54,861 nucleotides of DNA from CALESS01 sp041741455 (GTDB lineage: Bacteria; Chloroflexota; Anaerolineae; Anaerolineales; Anaerolineaceae): contig JBGSJZ010000054.1 of the NCBI GenBank assembly GCA_041741455.1, positions 1-54,861 on the forward strand, given 5' to 3'. Below the pieces are notes generated by a model. The model did no database searches and was not told where the DNA came from. It was given only the letters and a program-made list of their open reading frames with translations. A program made the translations under genes and the position numbers. Shown piece after piece: positions 32,688 to 39,498 of this stretch. How positions within the stretch are numbered: position 1 is the stretch's first letter; every line of letters begins with the position of its first letter.

Positions 32688-33566
32688 TTGGAAAGTCATC
32701 TTCTGCAAGGGGATGCTGATCTCCGGCTCATCCGCAACTTGGTCCAGCACCTGCCGGGTGGGACCAGCGTGGTGGATTTTGAAGAGAAGATGCTCACCCC
32801 GGTTGTCTTGCGATTCACCTGTCTTTGGCTGGATGGGGATCAGGCAATTGCTTTTGCGCTAGTGGATGATTTCAATAATTTGATGTTTGATGTGGATCCC
32901 CCTTTTGCCAGTGAAACCCTGGGGCGGGAAATTGTGGACTGGGGACTGGCTTGCATGCGGGAGCGCAACCTTGAAACAGGCGCAGCCAGCACCCTGGATG
33001 CCTCGTGTGAGGCCAGGGATTATGGGCGCATGGCGTTTCTTCAATCGCATGGCTTTCAACTCGATGAGGTCCGGTCCCTTCAATTTACCCATCCATTGGA
33101 CGGGCCCATCCCAATTCATCCCTTGCCGGAGGATTTTTTCGTCCGGGCTGTGCTGGGTGAGCAGGAAGTTGAACAGCTAGTCGCACTCCACCGGGCTGCC
33201 TTTGGCACCGACCACATGACGCTGGAGGGGCGGCTGGCCATCATGCACGCCCCTGGCTACGAGCCAGACTTGGATTGGGTGGCTATTGCACCTTCTGGCG
33301 ATCTGGCGGCCTTCTGCATCTGCGGCTTTGAGGGTGACAGCCGGGAGGTCGGTTACACCGACCCGATTGGAACTCATCCACAATATCAACACATGGGGTT
33401 GGCTCGTGCCCTGGTGAGTGCCGGGCTGCGTGAATTGCAGCGCAGAGGCGCGAAAAAAGCCGGGCTTGGCACCAGTAGTCAAAACCGGGCCATGCAGCGC
33501 CTGGCCGAAAGCCTGGGTTTTGTGCTTGAATCGGAGCGTGTCTGGTTTTCAAAAACCGTTGAGTGA
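32688..33566 (+). CDS. Tandem-GNAT acetyltransferase
   Basis: A 292-residue protein. The C-terminal half carries a clear GNAT core: GYTDPIGTHPQYQHMGLARALVSAGLRELQRRGAKKAGLGTSSQNRAMQRLAESLGF, with the Q-x-x-G-x-A-type acetyl-CoA loop. The N-terminal 150 residues (GREIVDWGLACMRERNLETGAAS, GRMAFLQSHGFQLDEV) look like a second, degenerate GNAT, as in mycothiol-synthase-like tandem proteins. The start is TTG 32688 with GGAGGAG upstream. Substrate unknown. Confidence 0.8.
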   Translation: MESHLLQGDADLRLIRNLVQHLPGGTSVVDFEEKMLTPVVLRFTCLWLDGDQAIAFALVDDFNNLMFDVDPPFASETLGREIVDWGLACMRERNLETGAASTLDASCEARDYGRMAFLQSHGFQLDEVRSLQFTHPLDGPIPIHPLPEDFFVRAVLGEQEVEQLVALHRAAFGTDHMTLEGRLAIMHAPGYEPDLDWVAIAPSGDLAAFCICGFEGDSREVGYTDPIGTHPQYQHMGLARALVSAGLRELQRRGAKKAGLGTSSQNRAMQRLAESLGFVLESERVWFSKTVE

Positions 33567-33592
33567 ACCAGCCAACAGAAGGAGTAAATCCC

Positions 33593-34120
33593 ATGACAGA
33601 CAGTTTAAAACATGCAGCCCTGTTGGTAATTGATGTTCAGATGGGCATGTTTGCAAAATCCACCAAAGTTTATCAGGCGGAGCAGTTGATCCGCAACATC
33701 TCCAGCCTGGTGCGAGCAGCGCAACAAGCCGGGGTACCGGTGATCTACATCCAGCATTCGGGGGAGCGTGATTTGATCCGGGGATCCCATGAGTGGCAGT
33801 TCCACCCGGACTTACTCAAGCTGGGGCCGGATACCACTGTCCACAAACAGTATGGTAATGCCTTCCAGGAAACCGAGCTGGATGAAATCCTCAAATCGCG
33901 CGGGGTGGATACGTTGGTGGTGACCGGCATGGTCACCCACGGCTGCGTCAAGGCCACCAGTCTCGGCGGGTTGACAGCCGGCTACCGGGTCATCCTGGTT
34001 TCGGACGCCCACAGCAGCTACAGTCAGAAGGCGGGGGAGTTGATTGCCGAATGGAACGCAAAGCTGGAGAAGCAGGGTGCGGTACTGAAAAGTACCGCGG
34101 AAGTGCATTTCACGGATTGA
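33593..34120 (+). CDS. Isochorismatase-family cysteine hydrolase
   Basis: A 175-residue hydrolase with the full triad: Asp14 in LLVIDVQMGMF, Lys85 in TTVHKQYGNAF and Cys118 in TGMVTHGCVKATSLGG, with the non-prolyl cis-peptide region before the Cys. Family members hydrolyse isochorismate, nicotinamide or small amides; the substrate cannot be read. ATG 33593 has GAAGGAG upstream; an earlier in-frame start at 33563 overlaps the previous gene and lacks one. Confidence 0.9.
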   Translation: MTDSLKHAALLVIDVQMGMFAKSTKVYQAEQLIRNISSLVRAAQQAGVPVIYIQHSGERDLIRGSHEWQFHPDLLKLGPDTTVHKQYGNAFQETELDEILKSRGVDTLVVTGMVTHGCVKATSLGGLTAGYRVILVSDAHSSYSQKAGELIAEWNAKLEKQGAVLKSTAEVHFTD

Positions 34121-34133
34121 TCAGGGAGTTGTG

Positions 34134-34463
34134 ATGGCCTATAACCTGGAACTGGCAAAACGAATCTGGGCGCATCTGGCAGGCTTGCCCGGTGTGAGTG
34201 AGAAGAAGATGTTTGGCGGGGTGGGTTACCTGTTGAATGGAAACATGGCCTGTGGAGTGCATGGGGAGAATTTGATTATCCGGCTTTCAGCCAAGGACGG
34301 AGAAAACTCGCTGACCTTGCCTTATACCCGGCCATTTGATTTGAGCGGCAAACCGATGCACGGCTGGTTGTATGTGGAACCAGCCGGATGGGCAACAGAC
34401 GAGGAACTATTGGGTTGGCTTCAGCAGGGTCTTGCATACGCCCGCTCACTGCCACCCAAGTAG
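34134..34463 (+). CDS. TfoX N-terminal domain protein
   Basis: A 109-residue protein matching the TfoX/Sxy N-terminal domain: KRIWAHLAGLPGVSEKKMFGGVGYLLNGNMACGVHGENLIIRL and PMHGWLYVEPAGWATDEELLGWLQQGLAYARSLP. There is no C-terminal TfoX domain. Stand-alone members are common and mostly uncharacterised, so competence control should not be assumed. AGGGAG lies five bases before ATG; an adjacent GTG is an alternative start. It follows the hydrolase gene by 13 bases. Confidence 0.88.
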   Translation: MAYNLELAKRIWAHLAGLPGVSEKKMFGGVGYLLNGNMACGVHGENLIIRLSAKDGENSLTLPYTRPFDLSGKPMHGWLYVEPAGWATDEELLGWLQQGLAYARSLPPK

Positions 34464-34517
34464 ATCATTCCGCTTGAACAAAAACCCGGTTTTAGCTCCT
34501 GAGAGGCGGACAGGAAT

Positions 34518-34742
34518 TCACTGCTCATCGGGTGGTTGCGGTTCAGAAGAGTCGAGATCCTGGTCGGTTTCTTCCTCTGGTTTGTTCTTCTTCTTGAAGA
34601 TTTTCTTCCAGAAAGCCCGTAAAAATATCCCCGCGCCGAGCAGCCCGGCCACGACGACCTGGGTGATCAGGCTGCCGGTCCCGGGATCCAGATAGGCCTG
34701 GGATTTGGCAAAGACAGAAAAGATGATAGATAGACTATGCAC
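34518..34742 (-). CDS. YLDPGTGS-motif small membrane protein
   Basis: A 74-residue protein: YLDPGTGSLITQVVVAGLLGAGIFLRAFWKKIF, then a charged tail (KKKNKPEEETDQDLD). The YLDPGTGS-x-x-x-Q sequence before a membrane span is a recurrent mini-protein seen beside sulfatase/AlkP-type genes, as here. It starts with GTG 34742 after a weak CGAGGT. Its function is not known; membrane assembly with the neighbouring AlkP-type protein is inferred from context. Confidence 0.7.
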   Translation of the reverse strand: MHSLSIIFSVFAKSQAYLDPGTGSLITQVVVAGLLGAGIFLRAFWKKIFKKKNKPEEETDQDLDSSEPQPPDEQ

Positions 34743-34842
34743 AGAGATATACCTCGTAAAATGGTTTGCGCCGGTTAATTGCAGTTAGGAAAGGTTAACT
34801 ACAGGGGCTGGTTCTTGCAGGATATATTTTAATCCGATTCGC

Positions 34843-36378
34843 TCATTTCAGCGGGATGTTGGCATCGAATAATTGGTTAAAGACCAGCGGAAATGTGTTG
34901 ATGGGATCGATATCCTGTGGGAATTGAGCTTCACTCAGGCCTGGCAGGTGGATGGCAAACAGGATGCTGGTTTTGTATTCGTCTGGGTAATTCTCCAGCA
35001 CCCCCTCATACCCATCGGTCTTATTTCGGGCGCCGTGGTCAGATTGCAGGATGATGACCGGCGGGTTGGTCGGATCGCTGGATGCTAGAATATTGCTCAC
35101 CAGTTTTTCGGCCACTTGCAGTGCGTAATTATAATTATCCAGGTAGTGTCCCCAGTTATGATAGAACCGTGAATCGGTTAGATTTCCATCTTCATCAAAC
35201 ATGAACGGGGCATGGGGTAGCATCAGGTGAACATGCACAAATTTAGGGGAGTCGATCTCATCCAGGTTACCGATTTTCTCGATCGTATACTGGATCATAT
35301 CGATATGCTGGACGTAAGCAGCGGGCCGCAGGGTGTGCGAAAAAGCGCGCAGCATGGTGTTATCAGCAACCAACAGGCCAAAATCGTCAAACAGCCCTTC
35401 GGGCTGGGTGTGCGGAATTTCCCCGTAGTTGAACGAGACATCCGCAAGGATCGGCGGCTCGGATGGATACGCCATGGATTTTTCATCAAACACCACGGTG
35501 GTGTAGCCCATGGATTTTAGATAGCGCATGGCCCGGTTGTCTGCAATGTCGTTGAACCAGATTTGCTGGTAATCCGGCACGTCCAGCGCGTATTCCTGGT
35601 AGTTGAAGCGGGTGGTCATTTGATGTAGGGTATTGGTGGTGCTGCCATGGCTGTTTTTCGCCACCAGGAAGCCGTTGGATTTCAGGAATGTCTCGAAAGG
35701 ATCCACGGCCGGGTTGTTCCAGTATTTCCGCATTGCCTCGAGACCGATAAACTCATCCATTATGATGTAATAAATATCCGGCTGAGCCGCATCCCCCACA
35801 ACTTGTTGGGTGGTTCCCGGTGAATTAAGGGATGCAGCCAGCCGGGCTTTGGCAATTTCCGCCGGGACAATCCGAAAGAGATTGAAGAGCGATAAAACCC
35901 CGAAGATTAAAACGGCTGCCTTCCAGAGGATGCCGGCTGGCTTTTCTGGCAATTTGCTGATGAACCAGCTGGCATACAGCGCCAGCAGCAGGAAAAAAGA
36001 CAGTAAGGTGTAGTGTTCCACCCGGACGACATCTACTTTAAGGAGGAATCCGTACAACACTCCATACAGGTTAAAGAAAATCAGGAAAACCAGGGCTGTG
36101 TTGGCTGCCTTGAGCAGCGACCGGTGAAAGAGAGCCGAAGCCAAGCCGTAAACCAGCAGGGTGATGGCGGTATACAGCAAAACTTGCAGGCCCAGGTCAC
36201 CCAGCAGCAGATTGGCGGCGTTGTTACTGTAATGAAAGATGGCCGGATATATAGCCAGCAAAAGGACCGGCAAGAAAAATTTAAACCATTGCAGCAGGCA
36301 CCGCAACCAGCCGGGATGGTTTTCTACAACGGGGGTGGGAATGGAGGTCTCAGAATCGGGCATCAGGTCATTCTTCAC
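34843..36378 (-). CDS. Membrane-anchored AlkP/sulfatase-superfamily protein
   Basis: A 511-residue protein: five or six N-terminal spans (about 30-175), then an extracytoplasmic domain. This has DIYYIIMDEFIG (metal-site strand), HVHLMLPHAPFMFDEDGN, and VIILQSDHGARNKTDGYEG with the SDHG metal motif, as in LtaS/OpgE-type phospho- or sulfo-transfer enzymes. The catalytic Thr/Ser is not obvious near MDEF, so activity is uncertain. GTG start overlaps the upstream stop in GTGA, so translation is coupled to the two-repeat protein. Confidence 0.83.
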   Translation of the reverse strand: MKNDLMPDSETSIPTPVVENHPGWLRCLLQWFKFFLPVLLLAIYPAIFHYSNNAANLLLGDLGLQVLLYTAITLLVYGLASALFHRSLLKAANTALVFLIFFNLYGVLYGFLLKVDVVRVEHYTLLSFFLLLALYASWFISKLPEKPAGILWKAAVLIFGVLSLFNLFRIVPAEIAKARLAASLNSPGTTQQVVGDAAQPDIYYIIMDEFIGLEAMRKYWNNPAVDPFETFLKSNGFLVAKNSHGSTTNTLHQMTTRFNYQEYALDVPDYQQIWFNDIADNRAMRYLKSMGYTTVVFDEKSMAYPSEPPILADVSFNYGEIPHTQPEGLFDDFGLLVADNTMLRAFSHTLRPAAYVQHIDMIQYTIEKIGNLDEIDSPKFVHVHLMLPHAPFMFDEDGNLTDSRFYHNWGHYLDNYNYALQVAEKLVSNILASSDPTNPPVIILQSDHGARNKTDGYEGVLENYPDEYKTSILFAIHLPGLSEAQFPQDIDPINTFPLVFNQLFDANIPLK

Positions 36379-37376
36379 GGTAATGGTTTGTCTGCCAGGA
36401 TCCAGGCATCATTGCGCTGGATGAGCTTTTGCTGGAACACGGCGTAAGAATGGTACTCTCCATCCGGCAGCTTGAAGATCACGCCAATGGAATACTCGCC
36501 GGGAGCAATGGAGCCTTCTGAATAATAAACCGCGAAGCCGGAGTTGGAAACGTCGATCCCCTGGCTTTCGTAGGCTTTTTGCACATCCGGGCGTGGAACG
36601 GATGTAACCTGCAGGGCATAGGTGTGTTCGCTGGACATCAGAACAATGAGCCGTTCAAATTTGGATTGATCCTCCTCCCCGGGTAGAAACGCCCACCCCG
36701 AGAGCTTGTACTGGGTTAGCTCGCTAGATCCATCGGCAGAAAGGCCGTCGAGATAATCTGTGATGGTGTCGGAGGGATCCAGCAAGTGGCGATCAAGATT
36801 CACCAGTACGCTGTCCGGCAGGCGAGCGGCCGTAGGCGGGGCAATGGTCATCAACGTCAGCGTGTTGGGTGTGCGCTTTAGCGTGCTGTTTGACAGGCCA
36901 TAAACCAGTGAACCATTCTCCCGGTGCTGAAAAACGAAGCCAATCTGGTACATTCCGGAGGCAAGTTGATCGGAAAAGATGGTTGCAGAAAAACCCGAAT
37001 ATTGCAGATCCATGCCGGAGGCGGAGAAAGCAGACTGCAAATCCAGGCGTTGAACATCCATGGTCGGGAAGAAAAGGGTCTGGGTGCCAGATTTCAGCAC
37101 CAGGTAGCGGTCATACAGGGATTGATCCGCGACCCCATATAAAAAAGCCCATCCATCCACCCGCTCGGATTTTTGTCCTTTGGAATAAATGCTTTTCAGG
37201 ATTTCAATATTGGAGGTGACCATCGCATCCGGCTCGGGCAGCGCTTCTTCAAAAGTGATCGGCTTGCCTTCCGCACCCCGAAAAACCGCCATTAGCTTCG
37301 GGCCGAATGCCAGGAACAGGAGCATCAGGATCCAAACCGTAAAGTGATACCAATATTTTTTAATAAAATTCTTCAT
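36375..37376 (-). CDS. Anchored two-repeat extracytoplasmic protein, partner of the AlkP-type gene
   Basis: A 333-residue protein with one N-terminal span (about 12-29) and two homologous extracytoplasmic repeats. The first has GWAFLYGVADQSLYDRYLVL and YSGFSATIFSDQLASGMYQIG. The second has GWAFLPGEEDQSKFERLIVL and NSGFAVYYSEGSIAPGEYSIG. Each is about 95 residues and looks beta-rich. No named family recognised. ATG 37376 has AGGAA upstream. It is translationally coupled to the AlkP-type protein, so it may present or bind the same glycan or lipid. Confidence 0.78.
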   Translation of the reverse strand: MKNFIKKYWYHFTVWILMLLFLAFGPKLMAVFRGAEGKPITFEEALPEPDAMVTSNIEILKSIYSKGQKSERVDGWAFLYGVADQSLYDRYLVLKSGTQTLFFPTMDVQRLDLQSAFSASGMDLQYSGFSATIFSDQLASGMYQIGFVFQHRENGSLVYGLSNSTLKRTPNTLTLMTIAPPTAARLPDSVLVNLDRHLLDPSDTITDYLDGLSADGSSELTQYKLSGWAFLPGEEDQSKFERLIVLMSSEHTYALQVTSVPRPDVQKAYESQGIDVSNSGFAVYYSEGSIAPGEYSIGVIFKLPDGEYHSYAVFQQKLIQRNDAWILADKPLP

Positions 37377-37501
37377 TGGAATATTCCTGGGTTTGAGGGA
37401 GAAATTGCAACCTCTGCCTGAATTACCTCCATAATCAACCCCGGACGACAAAACTCACCAGGAGCTTTGTCGTCCGGATTTTATGTCAACAAATCATTCT
37501 T

Positions 37502-38131
37502 CTATTCTTCCACCGTCTCGGAGCGCTTGCTGGTTTTCTTTTTGCTAGTGGTCTTTTTGGCTGTTTTCTTTGCCGGTTTTTGGGTAGTGGTTTTTGGCTT
37601 GTCAGCCGGTTTTTTCTTCGGTTTCTTCTTGGTGGTACTGGCTACCGGCTTTTCCTTTTCCGAGGTCTTTTTCTTCTTCGGCTTTGTTTTGGGTTTAGTC
37701 TTTGGTTTAGTCTTCGGTTTGGTCGTAGGTTTTGGCTTGGGTTTGGGCTTGGAGGTTGGCTTCTCGGCCGTTTCTTTCCCCAGGGCCGTACCCAGTACCG
37801 GGAAGAGCTTGAGCAAAATCGGCGCTACCAGCTTTGCCAGGGTCGGGGAGAGCTTGAGATTCTTGGTCAGGAAGGCGGCCAGTTCCTCCTTGGCGGTCTT
37901 GCCAGCTTTGCTGCTGGCGCTGCGGGTGGCTTCCAGCAGTTCGCCCTTGCCGCCCAGGAAATCCTCCATGGCGGTTGACAGGGCTCCGCCGGATGCCCCG
38001 GCCAGAGCTTTCAAGCTGGCAGATAAAACATCCGCCTCATTTTCAGAATCGATGGAAATGGGAGCCTTGCTGCGGGTTGGCTCTGCGGGCGTGCTTTCCT
38101 TAGGTACCTCAGGGATTATATTCTCGTCCAT
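37502..38131 (-). CDS. Histone-H1-like lysine-rich protein
   Basis: A 209-residue protein: acidic N terminus, a small helical module (LKALAGASGGALSTAMEDFLG, EELAAFLTKNLKLSPTLAKLVAPILLKLFPVLGTAL), then about 90 residues of Lys/Pro/Thr with KPKTKPKTKPK and AKKTAKKTTSKKK repeats, ending in SETVEE. The tail is like histone H1 and bacterial AlgR3/Hc1 tails that bind nucleic acid. The helical module resembles polymer-associated (phasin-like) proteins only loosely. ATG 38131 is preferred; a TTG at 38140 lies closer to GGGGAGG. Nucleoid or polyphosphate binding is inferred. Confidence 0.8.
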   Translation of the reverse strand: MDENIIPEVPKESTPAEPTRSKAPISIDSENEADVLSASLKALAGASGGALSTAMEDFLGGKGELLEATRSASSKAGKTAKEELAAFLTKNLKLSPTLAKLVAPILLKLFPVLGTALGKETAEKPTSKPKPKPKPTTKPKTKPKTKPKTKPKKKKTSEKEKPVASTTKKKPKKKPADKPKTTTQKPAKKTAKKTTSKKKTSKRSETVEE

Positions 38132-38221
38132 TTTGTTCAAAACCTCCCCAAAATATCAAATAGTTACCTGATCAAGTATACAAGAAACCACCGAATTTAG
38201 GGAGAACCGGTCTGGATGAAA

Positions 38222-38263
38222 AATCACCCGTTTTTCATCCGCGGGCCAGCCGGCGGGGTGATT
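38222..38263. repeat. Hairpin AATCACCC / GGGTGATT
   Basis: Arms 38222-38229 and 38256-38263, with an inner GC-rich CCGCGGGCCAGCCGGCGG. It has no T-run. It lies between divergent genes and may be a small mobile palindrome. Confidence 0.4.
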
Positions 38264-38339
38264 GAAAGAGGGCGATTAATTCGCAATGATGAAGATGGAA
38301 GACTTTTACCGGTAGTGAAATGAGGATTGGAGGCTTGAT

Positions 38340-38636
38340 ATGTACGGAACAGTGGCACGGTATCGGATAAAACCTGGCATGAAGGACCGTTTACTGGCAT
38401 TGGAGGCTGAATTCCGGGAAGCAAAGGTGCCGGGATTGGTGGCCGAATTTATCTACAGCATGGATGAGGATCCTCTGGTATGTTATGAGGCAGTGGTGTT
38501 TGAAAGCAAAGAGGCTTACCGGGCGCTGGCCGATTCTCCGGAACAGGATGTGCGTTATCGTAAACTTCTGGAGTGTTTGGATGGCCCGCCGGAGTGGCAC
38601 GATGGAGAAGTAATCAACAGAACATTCGGCGAATAA
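38340..38636 (+). CDS. Antibiotic biosynthesis monooxygenase (ABM) domain protein
   Basis: A 98-residue single-domain protein: MYGTVARYRIKPGMKDRLLALEAEF, VAEFIYSMDEDPLVCYEAVVFESKEAYRALADSPEQDVRYRKLLECLDGPPEW. This is the ferredoxin-like ABM fold (dimeric alpha-beta barrel). Members include quinol monooxygenases, heme-degrading enzymes and inactive binders, so the activity is open. It is followed by an intrinsic terminator. Confidence 0.8.
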   Translation: MYGTVARYRIKPGMKDRLLALEAEFREAKVPGLVAEFIYSMDEDPLVCYEAVVFESKEAYRALADSPEQDVRYRKLLECLDGPPEWHDGEVINRTFGE

Positions 38637-38658
38637 CAACTGATTTCCCACCCAACTC

Positions 38659-38692
38659 CGCGCCCGGTTCTGAAAAGAACTGGGCGCGTTTT
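38659..38692 (+). terminator. Intrinsic terminator of the ABM gene
   Basis: CGCGCCCGGTTCT (38659-38671), GAAA tetraloop, AGAACTGGGCGCG (38676-38688), TTTT. Thirteen base pairs with one G-U. Confidence 0.85.
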
Positions 38693-38811
38693 GGTCTATT
38701 GGCGCGATAATGGGGTAAGGGTGAACACTTGGTTATTCTATTTGAAGGGGATTGCCAGGGTTATTGCAAGCGAACGCCTCGTTATTCCGGGATTTCTCAC
38801 AGGAGGTGAAC

Positions 38812-39366
38812 ATGCAATCCATCCAAAATTACCGGACGGTCGGGAGGTTTGTGCTCCTTTTGTTGCTGGGGTTGGCCTTCGTTGGCCCGTGGTTCTTTGA
38901 CCTCATTATGGTTCCGGCGGAGTATGAATGCAACCTGCCTTTTGTCCGCCTGGAAGGCGATTTTTGTGGTTCGCCGATGTCTTATCTGGACTTTGCCTTC
39001 AGTATTTTTGTCTCAGATATCTCCACAATCCGCTCAGGTTTTTTCAGCACATTGACCCTGGTGGATTTGTATCGTGAATATTCTTTCCGATTCTTGTTCT
39101 TCCTGGCAGCTCTCCCGTTTTTCAGCAACTTGCTGAGGCTTTGGAAGCCCGGGCACCGTAGTTTGCGGATTTTCAATTGGGTCTGCTGGGGGTTGGCTGT
39201 TTTGATCGCTCTTGGTCCGATGTTTTTTTCGGAAATGCTGCATCCAGCACTGTGGGGCATCTGGCTGTACCGGGGTGCAGTCATCCTGGCGCTGGTCTGC
39301 GAAGGCATCCTTTTCAATGGCCAGCATAGCGATGTTTTGGTGGAGAGCTCAGGAGCCTTGCTATAA
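38812..39366 (+). CDS. Four-span membrane protein of unknown function
   Basis: A 184-residue protein with hydrophobic spans near 13-35, 88-105, 118-140 and 145-165. It has one extracytoplasmic loop with two Cys (YECNLPFVRLEGDFCG), which may form a disulfide. ATG 38812 has a strong CAGGAGGTGAAC upstream. No family recognised. It stands alone and converges on the gene at 39499. Confidence 0.65.
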   Translation: MQSIQNYRTVGRFVLLLLLGLAFVGPWFFDLIMVPAEYECNLPFVRLEGDFCGSPMSYLDFAFSIFVSDISTIRSGFFSTLTLVDLYREYSFRFLFFLAALPFFSNLLRLWKPGHRSLRIFNWVCWGLAVLIALGPMFFSEMLHPALWGIWLYRGAVILALVCEGILFNGQHSDVLVESSGALL

Positions 39367-39431
39367 TTCGCCTGAACTTCACTCAGCTTGCTACCAACAA
39401 CCAGTGATGCAATCTTCCTTTGAATATTGTG

Positions 39432-39471
39432 AATGAAAAGAAACAGCGCCGTTCAAATTCCAGCGCTGTTT
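39432..39471 (-). terminator. Intrinsic terminator of the 39499 gene
   Basis: On the minus strand AAACAGCGC (39471-39463), loop, GCGCTGTTT (39449-39441), then CTTTTC. It lies 28 bases after the stop. Confidence 0.65.
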
Positions 39472-39498
39472 GATAAAGCGATTGAATTCAAAACAGGT

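Noticed and set aside
37467..38171. Long plus-strand hydrophobic open frame (FGFVLGLVFGLV)
   Set aside because: It is the reverse reading of the Lys-codon repeats in the H1-like gene and has no Shine-Dalgarno of its own.
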